Shown piece after piece: positions 1 through 9,635 of a stretch of DNA of 32,359 bases; position 1 is the first letter of the stretch, and each line of letters opens with the position of its first letter. Where the stretch lies: positions 1 through 32,359 of the forward strand of contig FTLJ01000014.1 of assembly GCA_900155495.1 (NCBI GenBank), read 5' to 3'. Below the pieces are notes generated by a model. That model saw nothing but the letters and a program-made list of their open reading frames with translations. It was not told the DNA's origin and did no database searches. Position numbers and translations under genes: made by a program. This stretch comes from Porogramme epimiltina. Its lineage: Eukaryota; Basidiomycota; Agaricomycetes; Polyporales; Polyporaceae.

Positions 1-2330
1 GGTGGGGAAAACGTGGGGGGCGGGCTCACCTGTAGATATACTAGTCGCCGCCCACAGGTCGCGATCTAGGGTGGTGGCGGGGGCAAGCACGGAGAGGAAT
101 AGAGCCAGAGGGAGACTAGGGGCGCGCCAGGCTGCAGCCACGCCAAGTCGCGGTCGTGGTCGACAACAAAGGCGGCGGCGGCGCAGGCGCCAGCCAATCC
201 ACGCGACGCCTTTCGGCGACTCTCGTTCGCGCCGACCGCGTCCTTCCTTTCGGCCTTCTTTCGACCTTCTGTCCCTTCGTCTGTCTCCCTCCGTCGCCCT
301 CCCCCGTCATGCATCGCGTCACCGCCCTCCCCCGCGGCTCAGTCGCGCCCTCCCACCGCCCCGCCGGCGTCCTCCTGCCGCGTTCTGCCCGCCCTCCATC
401 GGCCGTCGCGGCCCTGATGACTGAATGGAACCCGATAACCACAGCCCGCATTAAGCACTCCGCCTGAGATTCACAAGACCCGTCTCCCACAACCCGGCGG
501 TTCTCTCGGGGAGCCCTACATGGACAAGAACCCCCGTTAGCCTTCAGAGGGCGCGCTGGGGACGTAAATCCTCGACCAGGAGCGCAATGCGCCCTCCCCA
601 TCCGCGCAGGGCCTCCTCCCAGGGTGCGGGTTCCCCTCTCGGTGAGCCACGCCGGTTCTGAATGCCCTCTGGCATCGCCCTCCGTGCGCCGTGCCCTGCC
701 CGTGAAGTGCTCGGCCGGCGCACAGACGGCGCGGGGAGCCGCTCGACGACGCGAGCGGCTTCCGTGTGCGAAGGCGCCCCTCTCCGTCGCGCGCTCGCCC
801 TGTAATCGCCGCCGCCGCGACGGTGCGGGGCACAGGCCCGGGACCGAGATGCCCCTCGCCCCTATTCCTGGTGTGCTCAACGATACCAGCACGCCAGCCC
901 CGGTCACGCGTGCCTCTGCGCCTCGGGATGCCTTCCGCCTTCTCGCGAATGGCGCAACGTAACGCGCACGCGGGAACCTTCGCAGGGCCGTCGTCTCTTG
1001 CGTCGAGGGCCGTAATGATGTGCGGCCTCGACGTTTCCTTTCGGCACCCTAGTGCCACAGCGGCGAGCAAGCGACCGCGAAGTAATTACAAGGTTGGCCA
1101 CGCAATCTGCACCCGGGCACTCCCCAGGTACCAGCTGTGCTCCCCGATCAGCGGTCTTCAGTTCATGCGTTGACACAGACGTTCGAGAGCACGGCGCTCA
1201 CGTACACGGACAGCTGCTTTCTTTTTTCCAAACCACTAACCCCGACAGACTCGGCATACGCGCCCGTCCCACAGCCGAGGCTATTTTGCACGCTCCCGCA
1301 CCCGGACCGGGTTTGTGGAGCAAGGGTCCTGGGAGCAAGTTAGGGGCGGATTCTGATAGCAGTTCTAGCAGTTCTGCACGCCTCGAACTCTCAGCTTCCC
1401 ACTCCTTCTGCGCACGACGTTACGTAGTCCCTATCTCACTCGCACGAATCCCGCGAGCTAAAAACGCAGAGAAGCTGCTGTGGGTCGAAAATGGGAGTCG
1501 CCGTTTGTAACTTGCTTACGTCCACGCCTCGAATCCCCACGAAGCTCCGCTCATTCTGACAAGTGTTCTTCGACATGGTAGACATACGTCCCGCCGTGGC
1601 GCCGTCTGGCGCAGCTGCTAGTTGCGTACGCATTTCAATAAAGATACCACATTCACCTTCGATCCTCGCCTCCGCCTCGCCACAGAGCGGTAGAAGCCAA
1701 CGAGCGCGTTATTCGTGCCGTAGCACCAGTCCGATTCAGCCCTCTATGGCGTGGCAGGGTGTGGAATGGCCCGCCGTCTGGACTCCTGGAGGACGTGATC
1801 ACTCCCGCCGTCTCCTGTGGCGACCCCCTGTGCGTGTGCATACGACCCGTAAGCACCGTATGCGGAGGCGGAGGCGTGCGACGGTTGCGATTGTCAGAAA
1901 AGGGAGGGCGTCCCGTACGCGGTGGCAAGATGGAGCGGTCGGCCCGGTGGCGGGTCCAATACGCGACGGACGAATCAGTGTTCACCTGACAGCGGGTGAG
2001 GTGAGACGCACATCCTCTCCTCGAACGTGCTCGTCCGCTTTCACACTGTTTTTACAACCTTACGTCGTCCCGTAGCTGGAGAGTCGTCGTGCAGCCCCGA
2101 ATGTCCACAAAACCAGCACGACAGGCGCACCGTCCGGGCCCGTACGCGTCTTGTGCAGCAGCCATCAAAACATATCTACGCGCGCTAACGCGACAGCGGC
2201 ACCTGACGGCGCCCTTGGTCACTTCCCTTCCCAAAGTCAACTCTGGATCTGCGCATTGGAGCCCCATGATCGCGCGTAAAACGGTCGCCCCGGCACCAGG
2301 AGGAGAAAAATCGTCCGATACGCGCGGGGG
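1..2330. other. CpG-rich intergenic region without a supported gene
   Basis: Open frames here are arginine/proline-rich, appear on both strands at once, and lack domains or consistent splice signals, so I treat them as by-products of high GC. One detail may be real. On the minus strand a canonical donor (CAG followed by GTGAGC) lies at 32-24, with a CCCTAG acceptor-like site near 66. A small exon of about 36 nt of a gene running off the left edge is therefore possible. Nothing else was recognised. The last few hundred bases are presumably the promoter of the MFS gene. Confidence 0.5.
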
Positions 2331-2338
2331 TATATAAA
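2331..2338 (+). promoter_or_regulatory. TATA box of the first MFS transporter gene
   Basis: A perfect TATATAAA lies 115 nt upstream of the proposed ATG (2446), in a CpG-rich context. The spacing allows transcription to start near 2365, followed by a pyrimidine/CA-rich leader of about 80 nt. It is one of the clearest core promoters in the window. Confidence 0.75.
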
Positions 2339-2445
2339 GCGGTATCGCGTCAAGCGGACACGGCGGCGCCCCCCAGCTGCAGCCCAGCTCCGTCACCACT
2401 GACCAGTGCCAGCCTCCAAGCTTCAGTGCCAGCAGCGTAACGAGC

Positions 2446-4153
2446 ATGAGTGCAGACATGAGCAAAGAGATTCAGGGGGGCGACCTTGACCTCGAGAAGT
2501 CCGAGGTCAAGCTCGACGAGGTGGCTGCGCTACCGTACGTCCGCGACGAAGCCGCCGAGAGGAAGTGAGTGCGGCGATCCCGTAAAGCCATTACCACGCT
2601 AACTCATATTTGCTGAATCTTCAGGCTCGTCCGGCGCATCGATATGCGCATGGTCCCGGCGTCGATGCTGATTTACATGCTCTGTTCCCTCGACCGGTCG
2701 AACATCGTACGCGCCCTTTGCCTCCTTTACGTATGCGCAGCAGCAGATGTGCTCACCCTCCGCGCCTCTCCCCCCATCCAGGGCAACGCGAAGATCCTAA
2801 ACGCCGACGCGGGCCACTCGCTCATGCAGACGCTCCGCATCTCGAACCAGCAATACCTCGTCGCGCTCATGATCTTCTACATCGCCTACACCCTCTTCGA
2901 GACGCCCTCGACCTACCTCCTCAAGAAATTCCGGCCGTCCCGCTGGATCGCGTTCCTCATGTTCGCCTGGGGCGCCATGACCATGCTCCTCGCCGCCACG
3001 CACACCTTCGGCGCGCTCGTCGCCGTCCGCTTCCTCCTCGGCGCGTTCGAGGCCGGCCTCTTCCCCGGGCTCGTCTACGTCCTCACGTTCTGGTACCGCC
3101 CCGACGAGCGCGCGCTCCGCATCGCCCTCATCCTCGCCAGCGCGACGCTCGGCGGCGCGTTCGGCGGCGCAATCGCCTTTGGGGTCGGCGCGGCCGCGGA
3201 CGGCGTGCGTGGCCTCCCCGCGTGGCGCTACCTCTTCCTCGTCGAGGGCGCGCCGTCGTGCGCGGGCGCCGCGCTCGTGTTTTTGTTCTTCCCGGACTTC
3301 CCCGAGACCGCGCGCTGGCTCTCGCAGGCGGAGCGCGAGCGCGCCGCCGCGCGCCTCGCGGACGGCGCGGCCTCCCGCGGACACGACCGCGTCTCGTGGG
3401 CGGACGCGCGCGCGACGCTGCGGGATTGGAGGCTGTACGCGCACTACGTCGCGTACATCATGATCTCCGCGCCGTTCTCGAGCACGTCGCTGTTCGCGCC
3501 GACGATCGTCGCGGGGCTGGGGTACGCAGGCTTAGACGCGCAGCTGTTCACGGTGCCGCCGTACGCGGTCGCGTTCTGCGTCACCGTCGCGGTCGCGTGG
3601 GTCTCGGACCGCTACGAGGTGCGCTCGCTCGGCACCGCGGGCTCGATGGCCGTCGCGGGCGTGTGCTTCCTCGTCGAAGGTGCGTGGCCGCGGCTTTGTG
3701 GCGCGTGCTGGGGCGGGCTGGGTGTGTGCTGACCGGGTGCGTAACGTACGTAGGTGCGCTCCCCCCGGAGTCGTTCAAGGTCCGCTACGTGTTCTTCGTC
3801 ATCGCGCTCTCGTTCTCCTTCGCGTGCATCCCGCCGCTGCTCAGCTGGCTTACCGCGAACCTGCACGGAACGGGCGCGACGACGCTCGCCGTCCCACTCA
3901 ATGTGTCTATCGGGCAGATCGGGCAGATCATCGGTATGGAACTTCCTTCAGGCCTGAGCTGCTATCTGCTCACAGCGCGCCCCCTCTAGGCGTGTATATC
4001 TACAAGGCGAACGAGTCGCCGGGGTACCCCACGGGGCACTACACGAACGCGGGGTTCCTCTTGGTCGGCGCGTGCACCGTTATGGGACTCAGGGTCATGT
4101 ACATCCGGCGGAATAAGCGGTTAGCACCGGGGGAGAGGGAGTGGCGGTTGTAG
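2446..4153 (+). CDS. MFS permease, Dal5 (allantoate/vitamin anion symporter) family, copy 1
   Basis: Five exons: 2446-2564, 2625-2706, 2782-3679, 3754-3933 and 3990-4153, giving 480 aa. All introns (60, 75, 74 and 56 nt) are GT-AG and keep phase. The protein has a charged cytosolic N-terminus of about 40 residues and then about 12 hydrophobic segments. Family landmarks are the DRSNIGNAK motif after helix 1, an NQQYLVAL block, the R-F-L-L-G-A-F-E-A-G-L-F-P-G segment, the W-Y-R-P-D-E-R-A-L-R loop and the central VEGAPS region. Family members import allantoate, ureidosuccinate, nicotinate, pantothenate, biotin or cysteine with protons at the plasma membrane; the substrate cannot be read from sequence. 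A second in-frame ATG at 2458 is an alternative start. Intron 2 contains no in-frame stop, so an unspliced frame is also open, but family conservation across the junction supports splicing. It is a paralogue of the gene at 30766. Confidence 0.9.
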
Positions 4154-4444
4154 GAGGGTATAGCGGCTGGGTCGTCGCTCGATACGTACATACGGGTTCC
4201 TGGGGTTTCACATGCGTAGATGCTACTGGAAGCATTCATTTATAGTACTGACACTTAAACACGTTCTCTCGGAGAGCTTAAAAGCGCATTACGAGAAGGG
4301 GTCCGCCTCGGGCGGCCCTAACCGCAACTTTATTGAATGCTACATTCCAGACAAGAAGGTACGGTACTTCAGGAACACCAGTGAGCAACCCAAATCACAA
4401 TACACAGAACAACGAAGTCCAGATGCCACTCTCGCCTTAAGATT

Positions 4445-6265
4445 TCAGGACATGCCCCCAACCGTCCCCGGATAGTAGCACCTCCCCTTCCGCCTCATCG
4501 CCGACCAGCCCTCGCGCGCGCCGTCGTCCCGCGGGGCGCGGCGCCGCTTGCTCGGCGAGGCCCCCCAGAAAGCGTCCTCTCCCTCCTCGCCCGACGACCG
4601 CCGTTTCTTCTTGTTCTTCCGCTCTGCGCCTTCAGCCGCAGAGGAGGATGCGGCGCCCGCAGAGGGGCCGGCGGGATGAGCGTCGTCCCCGTCCCGCTCC
4701 CTCTTCTTCCCTTTGCCCTTCGAGCTCGTGCCCGCGTCCGGAGCGGGCGGAGCAGCGGGTGCGGCGTCGCTGTTGGATCCTTCTTCCTCTGAGGTGCCCG
4801 TTCCAGGCTGACATGGGACGATGCGGACTTGCAGCGGGAGCGCCTTGAGGAGCGCGATCGCCTCGTCGCGCGAAAGCTCGTCGAGCGGCTTGTCCGCCGC
4901 GATGTCGAGCTGCACGGCGTACACGTCGCCGTTGAGCGTCGGCGAGCCCGCGCGAGATGCCGACGCGGAGGTTAGGGCCGAGGTGGAGGCGGGGACGAGC
5001 GCGAGAGCTGAGGTGGAGGTGGAGGCGGGTTCGTGTTCGGGTTCGGGCGCGGAGGCCTCTGCGAGCGCGCTCGTCGCCCACTTGTCGAGCTTCTCGACGC
5101 CTTGGCTGCACATCCACACCAGTCAACACCAAAATTAGAGAGGAAGAGGGAAGGCAGACGCACTAAACGATCTTCGTGTAATCCCCACGGTTCGCGGTGC
5201 GCGACGTCACCGCGTGGTGGGACGTGTCCCAGTCGGCGATGTGCGCCATGTCTGTCGCGAGGTCGTGCCGGAGGCGGACGAGGCCCTCGTCCGTGAGCTG
5301 CTGCGTGCGCCGCACGGACTCGCGGAACGCGTCGAGGCCCTCCGCGAGCTTCTCGATCTTGAGCGCGATGCGCGGCTCAGTTGCTGCCGCCTTTTCTTTG
5401 CCCTTGCCCTTATCCTTGTCTGATGCACCGGAGGAGGAGGAAGAGGAGGCGGCGGCGGGGACGGTGGTAATAGTGGAGGATATAGTGGAGGATGGTGGGA
5501 GGAGTGCGGGAGGGTCGAGAACCTGGGCGAGGAAGCTGTCCGCGGCGAGTTTGTCCCGCGCGATCTGGAACACATCGCAGCGCTGTATCTCGTGTTGTTC
5601 GGCATGCAAGCGCTCCAAGCACGTCCGCTGCTCCTCGGGGGTTAGCTCCGGGTCGGCAACCCTGCGCGGGGGGACGGGCAGTTTGAAGTGCGGCGGCCGC
5701 GTCCGGGCGACGTTCTTCAGCGTGCGGAACTTCTTCTCTAACGCCTCGAGCTTTTCTCTGGAGGGAGGAGGAAAGGGGGCACAGGTCAGCACGCGGCGGG
5801 ATGGGGCAGCGGGCGGCGGGATACGCACTCGGCGTCGCTCGACTGCTGCTGAACGTAGTCGCTGATGACCTGCAGGCCCTTGTATGACGTGCGCGTCTCG
5901 TGGAGCTCATGTTGGACCTCCTTGTGCTTGTCGCTGAGGAACCGCGCGTAGCGGCCGAACGAGTCCGCGAAGCCGGAGAGGAGGTGCTTGAGGCCCGCGA
6001 CCTCGTCCGCGAGGACGTCGACCTTCTCCTCGAGCGTGGCGCAGGACGCCAGGTCCTGGGACACGCCGGGCGCGGACTCGTAGTAGTGCTGGAGGTAGAG
6101 GAACTCGACAGGCTTGGGCGGCGGCTCGCGGAGCGTGCCCTTCGGGACGTCCCAGAAGGACCCGTCCGGGAGCAGGATCGGGCGCAGCTCGAGCTCGAAG
6201 TTTTCGACGCGCCCGTCTTGGTCGTATTTCTCGACGCGTCGTCCGGTACTGTGACGCCGTGGCAT
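4445..6265 (-). CDS. Coiled-coil nuclear-type protein of unknown function (563 aa)
   Basis: Three exons on the minus strand: 6265-5829, 5757-5164 and 5105-4445, with introns of 71 and 58 nt. Start MPRRHSTGRR is the first suitable ATG after a CT-rich leader. Residues about 75-165 form heptad-like coiled coil (CATLEEKVDVLADEVAGLKH, then a second segment EEKLEALEKKFRTLK). Residues about 166-343 are mixed helical with a Ser-rich insert and a Lys/Gly-rich patch. The last 100 residues are low complexity with basic clusters (KGKGKKRERD, ERKNKKKRRS, SKRRRAPR), which look like nuclear localisation signals. I recognise no domain. The 5163 donor is placed so that TA|G forms a stop if intron 2 is retained: retention would give a 343-aa protein lacking the basic tail. 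The gene is tail to tail with the MFS gene and divergent from ERG1. Confidence 0.75.
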
Positions 6266-7184
6266 GTTGACTAGTAGATGTGGCGAAGGGTGTGGATTGT
6301 CGTGGTGGTTGCTACGGGCAGTTTGTGCGGAGCGGTAGGACCGGTAACGGTGGTGGTGGAGGGAGTGAACAGAGGGGACAGTCGGGGGATGGTGGGCATT
6401 CAAGAGGGATGTGGTCGGGGTCGGAAACAAGGGTGGCCACGAGTGGCTCAAGCTCGGCTACCATATGTGGTAGGAGGGTCCTTGCGTTGCTTTGTAACAC
6501 TGCTATAGAGGACAATAGAAATTGATTCTGGTTGTGTGGGGTGGCACCGATAAGTTTTGTGGCTGCCCTTGGTATTGCACATCCCCGATCGATTCGTGTT
6601 GTTTCAAGTCGAGGTGCGCGCATCCTGGGGCTAGGGCAGATGAGAAGGGCTATCTGTATACAAAATGTGCTAGTGTGAGCGCTACAATGCTGCTGTAGTC
6701 GTGAATGTTGGTTAGAATGGTACTCACCTCCGCGCGCGCCGACAGCCGCGCCCTTCAGACGTTTTAAGGAGCCATAAAAACACAATCCTACAGTTTGTAA
6801 AGAATGCCGGCCCGGGTGTGTGCAGCTGTGGCCGGAGCAAGACCGGGTGGCAGTACCGAGCAGTCGTCTTACTTTCCTTTGTGCACTTGAGCACCGCCGG
6901 ACATGCCACGCCGAGTTCGCATGCATGTTGTGTACTTCGTTGGGGAGTCTGTCTGGGCTTCTCCCCACCGGCGGGGAGGTCGAGGCAGGTCTGCGATCAA
7001 AAGCGCCTAAAAGGCAATTTGTAGGGGAGCGCTGGAACTGGGGCATCGCCTAATTGGGAGAAGGAGCAGGTGATTATTGGGAAGTGGTGCGACACGAAAT
7101 GCACTCTCAAGTCGAGACCGACGACGAGACCGGCGACGCCAGGGCTGGAGCACTGTCCCCGACACTCAAAAGACGACGAGCACC
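6266..7184. promoter_or_regulatory. Bidirectional promoter region between the coiled-coil gene and ERG1
   Basis: About 0.9 kb separates two divergent start codons. CT-rich leader sequence precedes the minus-strand gene. A minus-strand CACCCCAC core (6543-6536) resembles part of a sterol regulatory element, which would suit ERG1, but one short match is weak. An out-of-frame ATG at 7099 lies 86 nt upstream of the ERG1 start. Long open frames on the minus strand (6312-7046) have no domain or splice logic and are not called. Confidence 0.4.
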
Positions 7185-8885
7185 ATGGCCTCCTCACGAG
7201 ACAGCATGTGGTCCACCTCCTACGACATCCTCATCGTCGGCGCCGGCGTCGCAGGCTCCGCCCTCGCCCACGCCCTCTCCGCCGCCGCCCACGCCCGCAA
7301 ACGGCCCCTCCGCATATGCCTCCTCGAACGCTCCCTCGCTGAGCCCGACCGCATCGTCGGCGAGCTCCTCCAGCCCGGCGGCATCATGGCTCTCAAAAAG
7401 CTCGGCCTCGAGTCCTGCGTCGACGGCATCGACGCCGTCCCCACCTACGGCTACTGCGTCATGCTCGACGGCAAGCCCGTGCACATCCCCTACCCCGACG
7501 GCCACGAGGGCCGCGCCTTCCACCACGGCCGCTTCATCCAGGCCCTCCGCGCCAAGGCCCTCGCCGCGCCCTGCGTCGAGGTCGTCGAGGCTACCGTCTC
7601 CGAGCTCATCGAGTGCCCCCTCAGCGGGCGCATCCTCGGCGCGCGTGCGACGCGCAAGGACGAGGGCGCGGTCGAGAAGGAGGCCTTCTTCGCGGACCTC
7701 ACCATCGTTGCCGACGGGTGCTTCAGCAACTTCCGGAGCAAGGTCATGGGTGGGGCGGGGCTGCAGCCGGAGGTCAAGGGCCACTTCGTGGGGTTGGTGC
7801 TCGAGGACGCCCAACTCCCCATACCCAAGCACGGTACGGTCATGCTCGTCGAGGGCTACGGGCCCGTGCTCTCCTACCAGATCGGCACACACGACACGCG
7901 GATACTGGTGGACGTCAAGAATCCCGTGCCGTCTGACCTGAAGGTGAGCCCCCTCTCCGTGCCCTGCGCCCGCGCCCGCGTGTTTACGCCCGCGCGCAGG
8001 GCCACCTCCTCAACAACATCATCCCCCAACTCCCCGCCGCGCTCCACACGCCCGCAAAAGCCGCGCTCGAGAAGGACCGGATACGGCGCATGCCCAACTC
8101 GTTCCTCCCCGCCGTGCAGCAGGGCAAGCAGACGAAGGAGGGCGTCATCCTCGTCGGCGACTCGTGGAACATGCGGCACCCCCTCACCGGCGGCGGCATG
8201 ACCGTCGCGTTCAACGACATCGTCATCCTGCGCGACCTGCTCATCGACGTCAAGGAGTACGCGGACTGGACGGAGATTTCGAGCGTGTTGCACAGGTGGC
8301 ATTGGGCGCGTAAGCCCCTGTCGTCCACCGTTAATATCTTGAGTGTTGCGCTGTACGACCTGTTCGGGGCACACGGTACGTTGCACAGCAGCTGTCTTTC
8401 CCACTGTCTCTCATTGTATCCCAGACCCCCTACTTGAGGTGCTTCGCACTGGGTGCTTCAAGTACTTCGAGCTCGGCGGCAACTGCGTCCGCGACCCCGT
8501 TAGCCTACTCGCCGCGTACGTCTCTCCTTCTCCGTACACTCCTGAGACCTGACACCCTCGCCCGTCCGTTCAGCATCGAGCAAGCCCCCGTCCTGCTCTT
8601 CCGCCACTTCTTCACCGTCGCGTTCTACTCCATCTGGGTGCTCTTCACGCACCCGCGCCAAGTCGCCGTCAAGGACGGCAAACCCGTCCTCCGTCGTCCG
8701 CGCCCTGACGAGTACCCGCTCCTCGCGGTGAAGAGCTTGCAGGTGGTGAGTCCGTCCCGCTTCCGCTTCCCACTCCGTGTCCGTTCCTCCTCCCCCGTGC
8801 GACTGCCGCTGACGCGTCTCTGCCACAGTTCTGGACGGCGTGCGTGGTGTTCCTGCCCCTCCTTTGGACCGAGATCCGCCACTAG
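7185..8885 (+). CDS. ERG1: Squalene monooxygenase (squalene epoxidase)
   Basis: Five exons: 7185-7943, 8000-8375, 8425-8515, 8574-8745 and 8829-8885, giving 484 aa, a normal length for fungal Erg1. The enzyme oxidises squalene to 2,3-oxidosqualene with FAD, NADPH and O2 in the ER membrane, the first oxygen-requiring step of ergosterol synthesis and the target of terbinafine. Seen here: the FAD dinucleotide motif VGAGVAG (residues 18-24), the ERxLxEPDRIVGELLQPGG region, a central VADGCFSNFR block, and the second FAD motif GDSWNMRHPLTGGG (306-319). C-terminal hydrophobic segments follow (APVLLFRHFFTVAFYSIWV and the last exon FWTACVVFLPLLW). The CACCATGG start context is good, and it is the first in-frame ATG. 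Introns are 49-83 nt. At the fourth donor the alternative GTGGTG, 3 nt upstream, would remove one valine. An upstream out-of-frame ATG (7099) could reduce translation if transcribed. Confidence 0.96.
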
Positions 8886-9293
8886 GCACCCGCGGCGTGG
8901 TCCCCCGCTTCTGGAGATGGATGGCCGGCTGCTGCCGGCCCCCCTACGTAGAGAGTAGCGTATGATTGTGTAATGTATACCCACATCTAGGTACATGCTC
9001 GGAATGCTTAATGCCCCTCACGTCTTCACGTACACGTATTTTTGTGATGCCCCAGATATGCACTCCTCGCCCAAACAGCTGGTGGGTGAAGACGTACATT
9101 AGTTCACCACCGGCCGGTGCGCACTACCATATAGTGCCTAACCAGGAAATGTTTATCCTATGTTGCCATATAATTGTTGTTTTGTCTCGTTTGCCTCGCG
9201 TCCGCACGGCGGAAGTCGATTTGACCCAAAGGCACGGTACTCTGCCAAAATCCTTTGGATGCACATGAACATCTAAACGACAGATATTGTATC
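8886..9293. other. Intergenic, no gene seen
   Basis: This is the AT-richer 3' flank of ERG1 running up to the tRNA gene. No splice-consistent coding segment or repeat was recognised. Polyadenylation signals for ERG1 presumably lie in the first 150 nt. Confidence 0.5.
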
Positions 9294-9373
9294 TCCCGTT
9301 TAGCTCAGTTGGTAGAGCGCGTCACTAGTATCATGCTATGACGAGGTCAGTCGTTCGAGTCGGCTAATGGGAA
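9294..9373 (+). tRNA. tRNA-Thr(AGT) with a 7-nt intron
   Basis: The cloverleaf folds completely. The acceptor stem TCCCGTT/AATGGGA has seven pairs with one G-T. The D stem is GCTC/GAGC with loop AGTTGGTA. The anticodon stem is CGTCA/TGACG, the variable loop AGGTC, and the T arm AGTCG-TTCGAGT-CGGCT. The anticodon loop region is 14 nt, so a 7-nt intron (9331-9337, TCATGCT) is placed at the canonical position after base 37. This leaves the loop C-T-AGT-A-A and anticodon AGT. The intron can pair with the anticodon, as expected for the tRNA endonuclease substrate. A T5 pol III terminator follows at 9395-9399. The anticodon depends on the intron placement; a T1-A72 end pair is uncommon for Thr, so the identity is less certain than the fold. 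Confidence 0.85.
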
Positions 9374-9429
9374 ATCAAGGCGTAGACGCCAATGTTTTTG
9401 TCATGCTAAACCCCTTGCCCCCACAGTAC

Positions 9430-9436
9430 TATAAAT
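9430..9436 (+). promoter_or_regulatory. TATA box with CT-rich leader and short ORF downstream
   Basis: TATAAAT is followed by about 90 nt of CT/CA-rich leader-like sequence. An ATG at 9527 in good context (CCAACAATGTC) opens a frame of 39 codons ending at 9646. That frame overlaps the last codons of the opposite-strand gene. It may be a decayed gene start or an insertion remnant next to the tRNA; no product is recognised. Confidence 0.35.
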
Positions 9437-9635
9437 CTGCTGGAAGCTTGTCCTTCAGAACCTCATTACTGTCTTCTTTCTATTTATGTGTTCTCTGCGC
9501 TCAATTTCAATCTGCCCTTCCCAACAATGTCTTCAATTCGTGCTGAAATAGTAGCAATTAATCACCTCGCTGACATGTCCAAAACTGCTCGTGTAAATTA
9601 CAACTACTACTCGTACAGATATAAAAGTGTGCACG

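Noticed and set aside
116..907. 263-codon minus-strand open frame near the left edge
   Set aside because: Arg/Gly/Pro-rich with no domain, overlapped by open frames in several other phases; typical of CpG-rich non-coding DNA.
2797..3444. 215-codon open frame opposite the first MFS gene
   Set aside because: Antisense shadow of GC3-biased transporter codons; Glu/Arg-rich without domain.
6536..6543. CACCCCAC core as a sterol regulatory element for ERG1
   Set aside because: Only the 8-nt core matches, on one strand, with no second site; too weak to call.
6312..7046. 244-codon minus-strand frame upstream of the coiled-coil gene
   Set aside because: No domain; it covers the likely leader and promoter. 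A GTGAGT...ACAG pair inside does not lead to a consistent coding structure.
7099..7941. Long plus-strand frame and a 232-codon antisense frame over ERG1 exon 1
   Set aside because: Both are by-products of GC-rich third positions in ERG1, whose protein is unmistakable.
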